Translations under genes and position numbers: made by a program
The notes under the pieces: model-generated
Told to the model about the DNA's origin: nothing
The model's input: only the letters and a program-made list of their open reading frames with translations
Database searches by the model: none
From: Lentisphaerae bacterium ADurb.Bin082
GTDB lineage: Bacteria; Verrucomicrobiota; Lentisphaeria; Oligosphaerales; Oligosphaeraceae
DNA: 35,137 nucleotides
Reading direction: 5' to 3'
Assembly: GCA_002070945.1 (NCBI GenBank)
Contig: MWEG01000016.1
Span: 1 to 35,137, forward strand
Shown here: positions 15,861 to 26,767 of the stretch, piece after piece
Position numbering within the stretch: the stretch's first letter is position 1
Layout: every line of letters starts with the position of its first letter

Positions 15861-16715
15861 TTATTCAGCCTGGACGACTTTGAAGTGGCGTCGTCTGAAC
15901 AGGCTGATGAGGCTGCCGCGTCCGACCAGGTGGCCAGCGCCGACTGCTACGAAGATGCGGTGGCCGTGGTTGTTCAGGCGTTCCAGCTGCGAGAACCAGG
16001 CGTCGTTGCGGTTTTTCAGCATGCGTTCCTGCTGGTCAGGGTGGTTGGTAAAGCTGCGGCTGATGAGGCGTGCCAGGGGTGCGGCGTCGCCTTGGCGCCA
16101 GAGCGTGAGCAAATGGCGTGAGAATTCTGGCATGGCTTCCAATTCATCCAGCAGGTTGAGGATGAGCGTCTCATCGGATTCTGCGCTGATGGAAGCGAGC
16201 AGGGCAAGTTGCTGTTCCGGGGTTTCCAGGCAGTGGATCGCCTTGTTTTCGGCAGTTGCTCGCGAAAACAGGTAGGTGTCCAGTCCGAGTGCTGAAGCCA
16301 GGCCGTTTCTGCGTAGTGCGGCTGAGGTCAAGGTGGAAGAGCAGTACCAGGGTGTGAGCGTGCTGAGCAGGGGCGAGGAATATCCCAGGCTGGCGGCGGC
16401 GGTCAATAGTCGCTGCCAGGTGCTGGCTGACAGTTTGTTAGGCAGTGATTCATCCGGGGGCAGGACGCCGCGAGCCTGGATTGCCGCCGCGAAGGCTGGC
16501 GAGGACACTTGCCGCAAGTCGGTTTCGAACGCTGCCATGTCGGCGGCGTCGTAGGCGTTTTCGACTGACGGCGGCAGCGGATACATGTCAGGTACACCGA
16601 AATGGAGTACCCCGAAGAAGGCGACCGGTGGGGCGCCGGGCCGGGTCGCCGTCCAGAGCAGGGGGCGGGACGGCGGCGGGTCGTTGCCAGTAGTGTTGGC
16701 CGGGGCGTTTTTCAT
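15861..16715 (-). CDS. TraB/GumN family protein
   Basis: A 284-residue protein of the TraB/GumN (PF01963) family. The N-terminal LLWTATRPGAPPVAFFGVLHFG corresponds to the family's first motif (GT.H.G type), the middle has ALGLDTYLFSRA, and KAIHCLETPEQQLALL and RNDAWFSQLE match later motifs. The C-terminal FVAVGAGHLVGRGSL is the most typical stretch, with the conserved GxxH. The fold is related to EreA/Tiki metalloproteases; activity for most members is not known. No clear signal peptide or lipobox is visible, unlike many family members. It follows the sugar isomerase gene by 44 bp and is probably co-transcribed. Confidence 0.78.
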   Translation of the reverse strand: MKNAPANTTGNDPPPSRPLLWTATRPGAPPVAFFGVLHFGVPDMYPLPPSVENAYDAADMAAFETDLRQVSSPAFAAAIQARGVLPPDESLPNKLSASTWQRLLTAAASLGYSSPLLSTLTPWYCSSTLTSAALRRNGLASALGLDTYLFSRATAENKAIHCLETPEQQLALLASISAESDETLILNLLDELEAMPEFSRHLLTLWRQGDAAPLARLISRSFTNHPDQQERMLKNRNDAWFSQLERLNNHGHRIFVAVGAGHLVGRGSLISLFRRRHFKVVQAE

Positions 16716-16759
16716 GCTGTTGCGGTGTCAGACGTCGTTGAGTTGGGAGCGGCCGATGT

Positions 16760-17566
16760 TCAGACAAAGCGTCTGAAGAAGGCTGCTTCCTGCTGGGCAA
16801 AGTCGTCGAACTGTTCTTTAGGCACGCCGTATTCGCAGTGGATGCTCACCGGTCCCTGGAAGTTGAATTTACGGAGGACTTCGAAGACTTGGGTCCAGTT
16901 GACCATGCCTTGGCCCGCCGGAGTCAGGTGGCGGGATACCTTGCCGTGGCCGTTGCCTTCTTCGCGCGTGATCATTATGTCTTTAGCTGCGACAATGCTG
17001 AGCCAGGGCTTGAGCATGCTGGCGGCCATAGCGAAATCTTCGCCTTCGACGCGGAGATGGCAAGGGTCGATGTAAGCGCCGAAATATTCCGGGTCAAGCC
17101 CTTGCAGCAGATGGGTCATGGCCGCGCCGTTCAGGCCGATATTTTTGTTGCTGTGGGTGTGGTAGCAGATTTTGATGTTGTAGCGGCGTGCGAGCGGGCC
17201 CCAGGAGAGGATGGCGGCGCGGGTGCGGGCCAGTTCAGTGGCATAGTCCATGGTGTCGGGATGGAATGGGAAGTAGCCGAGTTTGAGCAGTCTCACGTTG
17301 GCGGCGTCCATGGCGGCGAGCAGCGCTTCGGCGCCTGGCTGATCAGGCCGCAGAAGAGAGCCTTCGCCAGTGACCATGCCGACATCAAGGCCGTTGTCCC
17401 GGAGGATGTTAACAGCGGCAAGGAGTTTTTCCGGGTGTTCAGGGTCGACGGGATGGCCCTTGCGGACGCAGAGGTCGAAGCCGTCCAGCTGCCACTGTCG
17501 GCCGACCTGGGCCAATTCTTCGATGGAGCGTTGCGGCATCAGCTTGGTGAACATGAGAAGTTTCAT
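16760..17566 (-). CDS. Sugar phosphate isomerase/epimerase (AP-endonuclease-2 TIM barrel)
   Basis: A 268-residue TIM-barrel protein of the xylose-isomerase-like superfamily (COG1082). Likely metal ligands are in ICYHTHSNK, AYIDPCHLRVEG and IHCEYGVP. Such proteins isomerise or epimerise sugars or inositols; the substrate cannot be told. The start MKLLMFTKLMPQRS at 17566 is the family N-terminus (strand beta-1). First gene of a pair with the TraB-like gene. Confidence 0.85.
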   Translation of the reverse strand: MKLLMFTKLMPQRSIEELAQVGRQWQLDGFDLCVRKGHPVDPEHPEKLLAAVNILRDNGLDVGMVTGEGSLLRPDQPGAEALLAAMDAANVRLLKLGYFPFHPDTMDYATELARTRAAILSWGPLARRYNIKICYHTHSNKNIGLNGAAMTHLLQGLDPEYFGAYIDPCHLRVEGEDFAMAASMLKPWLSIVAAKDIMITREEGNGHGKVSRHLTPAGQGMVNWTQVFEVLRKFNFQGPVSIHCEYGVPKEQFDDFAQQEAAFFRRFV

Positions 17567-17676
17567 GGAGACGCACCGATTTGTTATAGATTAGGGAGAA
17601 GCATACAGGCCGCAAGGGCCATAATCATGGTAAAGAATAATATATCACTGGAAAAAATATTGCACCGGGGTATTGT

Positions 17677-17716
17677 TGTTTTATCCGCAGATGACGCAGA
17701 TGACGCAGGTTTTTTT
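17677..17716 (+). repeat. ATCCGCAGA-family repeat, isolated copy
   Basis: TTATCCGCAGATGACGCAGA and the following T-rich run match the repeat family around GxxExxY, but no GxxExxY gene is nearby. Confidence 0.6.
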
Positions 17717-17773
17717 AGGGCGTGTTGTACGGAGAAACAAGACGTGCTGCGGCAGAAATGCTAAAGGCGCGAA

Positions 17774-17850
17774 ACATACGGCAAGCTGAAGCTTGAACTA
17801 CATGCTCCTGCATGCGAGGGACATACGGCAAGCTGAAGCTTGAACTACGT
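17774..17850 (+). repeat. Two tandem CAAGCT-AAGCTTG palindromic repeats
   Basis: ACATACGGCAAGCTGAAGCT followed by TGAACTAC occurs twice, 46 bp apart. Each copy holds the near-palindrome GCAAGCTGAAGCTTG. The spacer contains an ATGCTCCTGCAT inverted repeat. Related to 12305-12366. Confidence 0.7.
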
Positions 17851-18002
17851 ACGGCAGCCACCGTCCACAACATCCATTGCCGCGGCGTTGGTCTCCGTGT
17901 TGTTTGCAAACATTCCTGGTCGAGGTTACTGTATGCCTGCTGTTTTTCGGATGAGTTTTTGAATTGGACAAGCCCTTATATGCTTTTGAGGCACACGACA
18001 CG

Positions 18003-18935
18003 ATGAACAATACTGACTGGCAGAATCCGTTTAGTGGGATGTTTCATGTTATCGGATTGTGGGCGTCGTCGGGTCGGGCGGATGCGGAACGGGTTGCGGT
18101 TGGCATAGAACGGCTGCTGGGCTGGGGGCTGGAGGTGGTCGTTCCGCAGTTGCCAGGCGATCCGCTGCGCTATTTGGCTGCTGCGGATAGCGTGCGCCTT
18201 GCACATTTGCACGAACTCCTTGCCAACCGCCGGGTAGAGGCGATTCTGGCTGTGCGGGGCGGCTTTGGGGTGACGAGATTGCTGGATGACATCGACTGGG
18301 CCGTTGTCCGGCAGCGAGATTTACCGACTATTGGCTATAGCGACTTTACTGGTTTTCTGCTGGCGGCTTGGAAACAGGGCTGCCAACGCCTGGTGCATGG
18401 CCCCATGCTTTGCCCTGATTTGAGCAGGAAGCCGTTGACACCAGAGGAAGCCGCCGGTGCCCAGGCAGCCATGCAGTCGCTGGCAGCATGCCTGCGCGGT
18501 GATGAACGGCTGCTGCCGTCGTCCGCGTTGCCGCTCGTCTTGCGGCCTGGCCAGGCGCGTGGCCCATTGGTTCCGGCGAACTTGTCGCTGTTGACGGCTC
18601 TGTTGGGGACGGCACATTGGCCTGAATTGGACGGATGCATTCTCGTGGTTGAGGACGTCAACGAGGCAGCGCATCGAGTGGACAGGATGCTGACTCAGCT
18701 GCGTTCGGCCGGCGTCCTGTGTAGTCTGGCAGGACTGGCTTTTGGACAATTCACGGCTGGCGAAGACAGCGAATATTTGCCAGAGGCGCTGGCTGACTTT
18801 GCCGACGCTGTGCCCGGACCGGTGTTGGCTGGCCTTCCTTTTGGCCATGTGCCGCATACGATCAGCCTGCCAGTAGGCGCGACTGCGATCATAGACACGG
18901 CCGCCGCGCCCTCGCATCGCCTGCAACGCGGATAA
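18003..18935 (+). CDS. ldcA: LD-carboxypeptidase / MccF-like peptidase (S66)
   Basis: A 310-residue S66 peptidase. The catalytic serine is in IGYSDFTG, preceded by the AVRGGFGVTRLLD motif; the glutamate is in ILVVEDVNEA and the histidine in PFGHVPHTISLPVGA. It removes the terminal D-Ala from tetrapeptides in cell-wall recycling; MccF-type immunity is the other function known in the family. ATG at 18003 is chosen: the frame is open to a TTG at 17964 with no family sequence, and an ATG at 18039 is also possible. The cytosolic form has no signal peptide. Confidence 0.85.
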   Translation: MNNTDWQNPFSGMFHVIGLWASSGRADAERVAVGIERLLGWGLEVVVPQLPGDPLRYLAAADSVRLAHLHELLANRRVEAILAVRGGFGVTRLLDDIDWAVVRQRDLPTIGYSDFTGFLLAAWKQGCQRLVHGPMLCPDLSRKPLTPEEAAGAQAAMQSLAACLRGDERLLPSSALPLVLRPGQARGPLVPANLSLLTALLGTAHWPELDGCILVVEDVNEAAHRVDRMLTQLRSAGVLCSLAGLAFGQFTAGEDSEYLPEALADFADAVPGPVLAGLPFGHVPHTISLPVGATAIIDTAAAPSHRLQRG

Positions 18936-19010
18936 GGCGCCGCGCATGGCAGGAAGCGGCCAGCAGAGGCCAGCGAGGTGCGGTCATTGGCTCGGTGCTG
19001 GGGTTTTCCG

Positions 19011-20033
19011 TTAAGGGCACGATTTACGAATGATCAATTCGTGCCGAAGATGGAGTTTACGCAGAGGGGTTCTTTGCTTGTTGGCGATGCGGTGGGTGAG
19101 CAACTCCCAGATTTGCGCGGCGAAAAGATCGTTGCCCAGCCCCATGGTCGTGAGCGGCGGCGTGTAGTATTGTCCGATTTCGATATTGTCGAAACTTGCG
19201 ACCGCCACGTCAGTCGGGACTTGGAGGCCATGTTCTCGGAGTGTGCTGATGATGCCCATGGCAAACAAGTCATTGGAGGCGATGATGCCCTGGGGCGGCT
19301 GTTTGTGCCTGGCGAGGAAGCTCTTCATTGCCTTGGCTGCCGCTGTCAGGGCGCTGTCGGTGATTTTGACTGGCCAGAATTTGGCTTGGGCTTTCATTCC
19401 GCGCTCGGTCATGGCCTGGAGGTAGCCCAGCGACCGCTCGTCGGAAAAGCCTGTTTCCGGGTGTTGGGTGAAAAAGCCGACCGGGACGATTCCCTGGTCG
19501 AGCATGTGGCAGGTCAGGCGGTGGCAGCTGTCGCGGAAGTCGATGAAGGCGTAGTCAGCCAGAGTTGTTTCAGGGGAGCCGAAGATGGTCACGGGCAGGG
19601 AGGTACGTTCGCAGTCGGCAAGGATTTTGCCGAGCGGCTGGTCGTCAAGCGGCCCGGCCAGATAGCCAAGCACCAGCCCGTCAACGCCGCGGGACAGCAG
19701 GTCGGAAATGGTATCAAGGTTATGGGTTTGGCGATGGGATATGCCGGCGCTGATGAGGCGGTAGCCGTCTTGTTCCGCCAGTTGGCGGAGGCGTTCGCAG
19801 AAGTCCATGCGCACCGGATTGTTGAGTTCCGTGACGGCGACGCCGATGGTGAACGATTGCTTCAGCACCAGGCTGCGAGCGTTCATATTAGGGCGATAAC
19901 CGAGTTCCCGGGCGACGGCTTTGACGCGGCGGCGGGTGTCAATGGCGATGTCGTCCTTGTCCCGCAACGCCCGGGAAACAGAGTTGATGGAAAGTCCGAC
20001 CCGTGCGGCGATGTCCTTCAAGGTCACAGGCAT
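19011..20033 (-). CDS. LacI-family transcriptional regulator
   Basis: A 340-residue regulator with the LacI helix-turn-helix VTLKDIAARVGLSINSVSRALR, hinge ELGYRPNMNARSL and a full effector domain (GIIASNDLFAMGI, VAVASFDNIEIG, LTTMGL). It follows the SGNH-hydrolase gene by 25 bp in the same operon, unlike the regulator at 11719, which leads its operon. The ligand is unknown but likely related to the polysaccharide that the upstream esterase acts on. It converges on ldcA with no evident terminator between. Confidence 0.92.
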   Translation of the reverse strand: MPVTLKDIAARVGLSINSVSRALRDKDDIAIDTRRRVKAVARELGYRPNMNARSLVLKQSFTIGVAVTELNNPVRMDFCERLRQLAEQDGYRLISAGISHRQTHNLDTISDLLSRGVDGLVLGYLAGPLDDQPLGKILADCERTSLPVTIFGSPETTLADYAFIDFRDSCHRLTCHMLDQGIVPVGFFTQHPETGFSDERSLGYLQAMTERGMKAQAKFWPVKITDSALTAAAKAMKSFLARHKQPPQGIIASNDLFAMGIISTLREHGLQVPTDVAVASFDNIEIGQYYTPPLTTMGLGNDLFAAQIWELLTHRIANKQRTPLRKLHLRHELIIRKSCP

Positions 20034-20058
20034 GGTGTTTTCTCCTGGCAGAGGCGTT

Positions 20059-21282
20059 TCAGCGGCCGAGCTGGGCTTTCATCCAGGCATAGAACGTATC
20101 ACCGATCTGGCGGTAGCCGGCTGGCGCAGGATGCACGCCGTTGCTCAGGCGGGTGATCTGGGCCTCGTTGCCCACGTTGACAGGCTCAGTGGTCTTGGGG
20201 AAGTTGTTCTCGCAGTCAAGGTTGACATGAGTCGGGATGAGGGACAGCAGCGGGTCGGCAGACTGGCCGAATTTTTGCAACATGGCCTGGTTGAGGCGGT
20301 GTTGGTTTTTCTTGTATTGCCAGCGGGTCTGGCCGCAGGCGTAATTGGCGCCAAAGGCGTCTTGGGAGGCAGCGCCTGGGGTAACTAGGCCGACGCCGAT
20401 GATGGCATAGGGGGCGGCTTGGCGGAAAGCTGCGATAAGGACGTCAGCGGACGAGAGAATGTCATCGATGCGTGCTTCGAGATTGTCGTCATTCGCGCCG
20501 AACACGTCATTGACGCCGAGCTGGAAGGTGACGATGTCAGGCGGGTTGCCGTTGTTATAGAGTTTGAAGTAGTTTTGCAGGTCGATAGTTCCCTTGCCCT
20601 CGTCGTCGACGACTAGGAATCGGCTGGGGATGTTGGGCGGCGTCGGGTTTTCCTTGGGATGGGGCTTGGTTTTGCTGATGAAGGTTTTCCAGGCCCAGCC
20701 GCCCCAGCCTTCATGGGCGACGCCTCCTGGCTGCGGTTTGTAGCCCGGGCCGTTGGAGCCGACCATGGTGATGGCGGGGTTGTCGTCGCCGGACATCAGT
20801 TCGAAGACACGTGCCGGGTATACGCCGGCATTGGTCAGGCTGTCGCCGACGATGAGCACGGACAGTTTACGGCCCTTGCCGGCGTCTGGCTTGGCCACCA
20901 CGATTTTGGTCTCGGCCTGGGCGACTAGGCCAGTGAGGCCGTAGACGCTCACCTTCCATTTGAACTCGCCGACGTCTTCGGGTTTGGGCAGGAAGCGCCA
21001 GCGTTTGGCGTCATTGCGGCCTTTAGCGCAGATGACGTCAAAGACGTACGCATCTGGATTGGGCACCAGGACGATGTTGTCGAAGTAGACATTGATTTCC
21101 ACGCCCGGGACGGCATAGATGACTTCCGGCAGTTGGAGGCTGATCGGATTGGGGCGGGGCGGTGGCAAGGACGTGGACGGGGGCGGAGACATGGGCGGGG
21201 ACGGGGCAATCATGCAACTGCAAGAAAGAATGGCCGTGCCACAGGCCAAAGCGTACATCGACAGCAGGTTTTTTTTCATCAT
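20059..21282 (-). CDS. SGNH/GDSL-type esterase, probable lipoprotein
   Basis: A 407-residue protein. MMKKNLLSMYALACGTAILSC is a likely lipoprotein signal (Cys21 or Cys23), followed by a proline-rich linker (24-46). A beta-rich domain precedes the hydrolase. Block I is GDSLT (146-150), block III is GVND (256-259), and block V is NGVHP (381-385) with His384. The usual Asp three residues before His is Asn381 here, so the triad may be a dyad. SGNH enzymes of this kind remove acetyl groups from glycans. AAGGAG precedes the ATG; next gene is the LacI regulator. Confidence 0.83.
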   Translation of the reverse strand: MMKKNLLSMYALACGTAILSCSCMIAPSPPMSPPPSTSLPPPRPNPISLQLPEVIYAVPGVEINVYFDNIVLVPNPDAYVFDVICAKGRNDAKRWRFLPKPEDVGEFKWKVSVYGLTGLVAQAETKIVVAKPDAGKGRKLSVLIVGDSLTNAGVYPARVFELMSGDDNPAITMVGSNGPGYKPQPGGVAHEGWGGWAWKTFISKTKPHPKENPTPPNIPSRFLVVDDEGKGTIDLQNYFKLYNNGNPPDIVTFQLGVNDVFGANDDNLEARIDDILSSADVLIAAFRQAAPYAIIGVGLVTPGAASQDAFGANYACGQTRWQYKKNQHRLNQAMLQKFGQSADPLLSLIPTHVNLDCENNFPKTTEPVNVGNEAQITRLSNGVHPAPAGYRQIGDTFYAWMKAQLGR

Positions 21283-21445
21283 GGCTCCTTGAAGTTTGCA
21301 GGAATGGCGACGCTGTTTATAGTGAATGGAGATGCAGCAAGTCGCCCTTGAAGTACAATAGCAGAGAAAAGGCGCAGTGAAAGCCTGTTTCCTGAAAAAA
21401 TCTGCTGTCAGCGTTTTTCCCGCCGATTTAAGGAGTCATGCTTTG

Positions 21446-22054
21446 ATGAATGAACAACAAATCTGCGCTGCTGATCCTCGCCTGGAGCGGGTTTTGCTCA
21501 CCCAGGAAGAAATCCGGACTCGGGTCTCGTCCCTGGCTCGTGAGATAGCCGAGCGCCACCGACAGGCGCCGTTTTATCTGATCGGCGTCTTGAAGGGCGC
21601 TTGTTTTTTCCTGACTGACCTGGCGCGTGAACTGTGCTTGGCCGGATGCACTGAAGTGCGCCTTGACTTCATCCGCACCAGTACGTATGGGAATGAGGTC
21701 AAGAAAAACGGCGAGGCAGCGCGGTCGGTACGGATCGAGGGACCCTGGACGGAGATGGCAGGCCAGCGGGTGATCTTGGTTGACGACATCCTGGACCAGG
21801 GCTTCACCCTGGCTGCTCTGCGCCGGCATGTTCTGACCACGCTGGGGGCTGAGCAGGTGGAGACGTGCGTGTTCCTGGAAAAGGATTTGCGCCATCCGTC
21901 GCCGGAAGTAGCGGCGCAGCGGGCGTCGTTCAAGGCGGACTATGTCGGGGCTAGGGTTCCGGACCGCTGGGTGGTTGGCTATGGTCTGGACGTGGCTGAA
22001 CTCTACCGCAGCCTGCCGTTTGTGGCCATAGTCAAGGAAGAGCATTTCCGCTAA
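21446..22054 (+). CDS. hpt: Hypoxanthine phosphoribosyltransferase
   Basis: A 202-residue phosphoribosyltransferase that makes IMP/GMP from hypoxanthine/guanine and PRPP. FYLIGVLKGACFFLTDLAR and VRLDFIRTSTYGN are typical of HPRT; VILVDDILDQGFTL is the PRPP-binding loop; ADYVGARVPDRWVVGYGLD is the C-terminal base-binding part. The frame is open to 21377, but ATG at 21446 fits the family length and has AAGGAG 10 bases upstream. Divergent from the SGNH gene. Confidence 0.93.
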   Translation: MNEQQICAADPRLERVLLTQEEIRTRVSSLAREIAERHRQAPFYLIGVLKGACFFLTDLARELCLAGCTEVRLDFIRTSTYGNEVKKNGEAARSVRIEGPWTEMAGQRVILVDDILDQGFTLAALRRHVLTTLGAEQVETCVFLEKDLRHPSPEVAAQRASFKADYVGARVPDRWVVGYGLDVAELYRSLPFVAIVKEEHFR

Positions 22055-22061
22055 AGAGCAT

Positions 22062-22086
22062 ATTGATACTCGGTGTTCCGGCAAGC
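22062..22086 (+). repeat. 25-bp dispersed repeat, copy 1
   Basis: ATTGATACTCGG followed by GTTCCGGCAAGC is repeated at 30055-30079 with one mismatch. It lies 8 bp after hpt. Confidence 0.6.
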
Positions 22087-22130
22087 TGCTGAATAGGGGC
22101 GAGGGGCAGGGAATTTCGTCGGCTCGTCGA

Positions 22131-22159
22131 TTGTAGGGAAGCGGCAAGCACAGTATATT
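22131..22159 (+). promoter_or_regulatory. Probable argG promoter
   Basis: TTGTAG (22131-22136), 17-bp spacer, TATATT (22154-22159), about 85 bp before the argG start. Confidence 0.55.
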
Positions 22160-22243
22160 ATATAGTTTTTTTCACTGTTGCGGCCCTGTTCGGCAATAGT
22201 TCTTGGTGGCATTACCCGGGTATTGTTTGAAGGAGATTGGACG

Positions 22244-23449
22244 ATGAAGGTAGTATTGGCTTATTCCGGCGGTTTGGACACTTCCTGCATTTTGACATGG
22301 CTGCGGGAAAAGTACAATGCCGAGGTCGTGACGTTCTGCGCTGACTTAGGGCAGGAGGAGGAGTTGACCGGCTTGCATGAGAAGGCCAAGGCCACCGGCG
22401 CGGTCAAGTCATACATTGAGGACATGACCGAGGAATTCGCCCGCGACTTTGTTTTCCCGATGTTCCAGGCGAATGCCATTTACGAGAACCTGTATTTGCT
22501 CGGCACCAGCATTGCGCGGCCTCTCATCGCCAAGCGTCTGGTGGAAATCGCCAAGGAAGAGAATGCCCAATACATCTGCCATGGCGCGACCGGCAAGGGC
22601 AACGACCAAGTCCGCTTTGAGCTGACTGCCTACGCGCTCAATCCGTCGATCAAGATCATTGCCCCGTGGCGCAGTCCTGACTGGACGTTCAAGTCGCGGA
22701 CGGATTTGATTAAATACGCCGCAGAGCGCAAGATTCCGATTTCGGTGAGTGCTGCCAAACCTTATTCGATGGATCGCAACCTACTGCACATCAGCTTTGA
22801 AGGCGGCATCCTGGAAGACCCGTGGTTGGAGGCGCCGCCGGAGACGCACGTCCTGACCACGCCGTTGGAACAGACTCCGAACGAGGCGGAATACGTGATC
22901 ATCGAATTTGAGAAGGGCATTCCAGTGGCGGTCAATGGCAAGCGTTTGAGTCCTGCCAACCTGTTGCGCGAGCTGAACCGCTTGGGCGGCAAGCACGGGA
23001 TTGGCCGGATTGACATTGTCGAGACGCGTTTCACCGGCATGAAGGATCGCGGCATCTACGAGACTCCGGGTGGGACAATTCTTTTCCATGCCCATCGAGC
23101 CATGGAGACTATCTGCATGGATCGCGAAGTCATTAGTCTGCGTGACCAGTTGATTCCGCAGTATTCCAAGTTGGTCTACAACGGCTTCTGGTTTGCGCCG
23201 GAGCGCGAGTTCTTGCAGGCTGCGATCACGCAGAGCCAGAAGAATATCACTGGCGAAGTGCGCTGCAAGCTCTACAAGGGCAACTGCCTGATCGTCGGCC
23301 GGCGCTCGCCGTACACCCTGTACGACCCGGAAGTGGTCACCTTTGAGGCGGACGATGTCTACAACCAGGGCGACGCCACTGGCTTCATTAAATTGAATGC
23401 ATTGCGTCTGCGCATCGGCGCGATGGCCAAGAAGCCGGCTGAAGGCTGA
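22244..23449 (+). CDS. argG: Argininosuccinate synthase
   Basis: A 401-residue enzyme that joins citrulline and aspartate with ATP, the penultimate arginine step. [10 protein letters not shown] is the PP-loop; further family motifs are [49 protein letters not shown] and [13 protein letters not shown]. Length is typical. The ATG at 22244 follows AAGGAG by 8 bases; an in-frame upstream extension to 22178 is not family-like. First gene of a run with panD and a transporter; no other arginine gene is in the window. Confidence 0.96.
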   Translation: MKVVLAYSGGLDTSCILTWLREKYNAEVVTFCADLGQEEELTGLHEKAKATGAVKSYIEDMTEEFARDFVFPMFQANAIYENLYLLGTSIARPLIAKRLVEIAKEENAQYICHGATGKGNDQVRFELTAYALNPSIKIIAPWRSPDWTFKSRTDLIKYAAERKIPISVSAAKPYSMDRNLLHISFEGGILEDPWLEAPPETHVLTTPLEQTPNEAEYVIIEFEKGIPVAVNGKRLSPANLLRELNRLGGKHGIGRIDIVETRFTGMKDRGIYETPGGTILFHAHRAMETICMDREVISLRDQLIPQYSKLVYNGFWFAPEREFLQAAITQSQKNITGEVRCKLYKGNCLIVGRRSPYTLYDPEVVTFEADDVYNQGDATGFIKLNALRLRIGAMAKKPAEG

Positions 23450-23488
23450 GGGGCTTCGCGTCCATTTGAAAGGCAGGGGTTACCAGCC

Positions 23489-23848
23489 ATGCAGATTGAG
23501 CTGCTGAAAGGCAAGTTGCACCGTGCGACGCTGACCGGCTGCGAGATTGATTACCCGGGCAGTCTGTCCATCGACCGCGATTTGCTTGACTTGGCCGGGA
23601 TTTTTCCGTTTGAGAAAATTTTGGTAGTCAACCAGACCAACGGACAGCGCTTGGTCACTTACGCGATCGAGGCCGCCCGGGGCAGCCGTGAATTTTGTCT
23701 CAACGGCGCTGCGGCTCGGCTTGGCATTCCCGGCGACATGGTGACGATCATGGCCTTTGCCTTGGTTGATCCTGCCGAGGCGTCTGGCTGGAAGCCCAAA
23801 GTCGTGGTTCTGGCTGACCAAAATCGTCAGGTCAAGGTTCTGCGATGA
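23489..23848 (+). CDS. panD: Aspartate 1-decarboxylase proenzyme
   Basis: A 119-residue pyruvoyl enzyme that makes beta-alanine for pantothenate. The self-cleavage site is Gly24-Ser25 in YPGSLSID, exactly at the family position; RLVTYAI and CLNGAAARLGIPGD match the rest of the active site. It follows argG by 39 bp and shares aspartate metabolism with it only loosely; the linkage may be incidental. Confidence 0.95.
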   Translation: MQIELLKGKLHRATLTGCEIDYPGSLSIDRDLLDLAGIFPFEKILVVNQTNGQRLVTYAIEAARGSREFCLNGAAARLGIPGDMVTIMAFALVDPAEASGWKPKVVVLADQNRQVKVLR

Positions 23849-23891
23849 AGTCGCGGCGGCTTCGGTTCAGTCAGAAGGCTTCGGTGCAAAC

Positions 23892-24779
23892 ATGAATGCG
23901 TTCGGGGTTTTCGGCCTGGTTTTTCTGTCCTGCCTGTTGCATGTATCCTGGAATGCGTTGAGCAAGGGCTACGAGGATCGGGAGGCGTTCACCTGGATGG
24001 TGACGCTGACCGGGCTGTTGTTTGCCGTGCCTTGTTTCGTCATCAGCCGTGCCATCAGCCCCGGTGCTTTGAACTGGCCGGTGCTTGGATATGCCGCTGC
24101 CTCCGGCTTTTTTGAAAGCCTCTATTTCATTTTTTTGTTTTGGTCGTACAAGCATGTTGACTTAGCGGTGGCGTATCCCTTGAGCCGCGGGGTGGCGCCG
24201 GTAGCCACGCTGATTTTTGGCGGTTGGATTGGCGATACTTTGCAGGCAGCGCATCTTCCTGGGGTGCTGGCTGTCTTGGCTGGAGTCGGGCTGCTCAGTT
24301 GGGACGCATTGCGGCGCGCCCCAGTCCAACGCAGTGCCTGGTGCGGCTTGGCGCTGGCCGTGCTGGCCGGCGTGGGGATTGGAGTGTACCATCTGTTTGA
24401 CCGGGCGGCGGTTACGCTGTCACCGCCGCCGTCAACGTTCGAGTATATGCTGTTAATGTATGTCTTCATGCTGTTTTTCATCACTCTCTGGCTGTTGCCG
24501 ATGCCGTGCATTGGCGGTCGGTTGGCGCTGGAGTGGCGTCGGCGTTGGCGGGTCGATCTGCTGATTGGGGGGATCTCGCTGGTCGCGTATCTGCTGATTT
24601 TGGTGGCCTTTTGCTATGGCCATGTCACGCTGGTGACGGCTGGGCGCAATATCGGCATTGTCATGAGCCTGGCGGTTGGAGCGCTGTTTCTGAGAGAGAA
24701 GATCAGCTGTTGGCAGGTCGCTGGCGCCCTGCTGGTGACCGCTGGCGTGATCGGGATTTTCCTGGCTGGCAGCCTTTGA
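23892..24779 (+). CDS. EamA/DMT-type transporter
   Basis: A 295-residue membrane protein with about ten hydrophobic segments arranged as two EamA repeats: one around AVAYPLSRGVAPVATLIFGGW and a matching one around GHVTLVTAGRNIGIVMSLAVG, both near the end of each half. This is the drug/metabolite transporter superfamily; the cargo is unknown. The frame is open to 23757, inside panD; ATG at 23892 gives the usual start in the first helix and is 43 bp after panD. Confidence 0.85.
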   Translation: MNAFGVFGLVFLSCLLHVSWNALSKGYEDREAFTWMVTLTGLLFAVPCFVISRAISPGALNWPVLGYAAASGFFESLYFIFLFWSYKHVDLAVAYPLSRGVAPVATLIFGGWIGDTLQAAHLPGVLAVLAGVGLLSWDALRRAPVQRSAWCGLALAVLAGVGIGVYHLFDRAAVTLSPPPSTFEYMLLMYVFMLFFITLWLLPMPCIGGRLALEWRRRWRVDLLIGGISLVAYLLILVAFCYGHVTLVTAGRNIGIVMSLAVGALFLREKISCWQVAGALLVTAGVIGIFLAGSL

Positions 24780-24860
24780 GTGCTCCGCGTCAGTGGCGCT
24801 GGCCATTATGTATGATCGTTTTCAGGTAAGTTTTTTGAGCAAATAGGACTGCAAGCATTT

Positions 24861-26642
<1,782 letters not shown>

Positions 26643-26767
26643 GGGAACGGTTGGCGTTGGCGAGGGTCAAAGAACCTGTCTTGGTCCGGCCTGATTGTCG
26701 TGTTTGACGGCAGGACGGTTCGTGCGGGAGCAGCCGGTTCCGTTCACCATGCAAAGGAGTCCAAACT

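Larger units (their letters stand above)
17567..18002. other. Gene-free divergent spacer with repeats
   Basis: Between two divergent genes. It holds an ATCCGCAGATGACGCAGATG unit (17677-17700) and two tandem CAAGCT-AAGCTTG palindromes (17774-17850). No further gene is seen. Confidence 0.55.
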
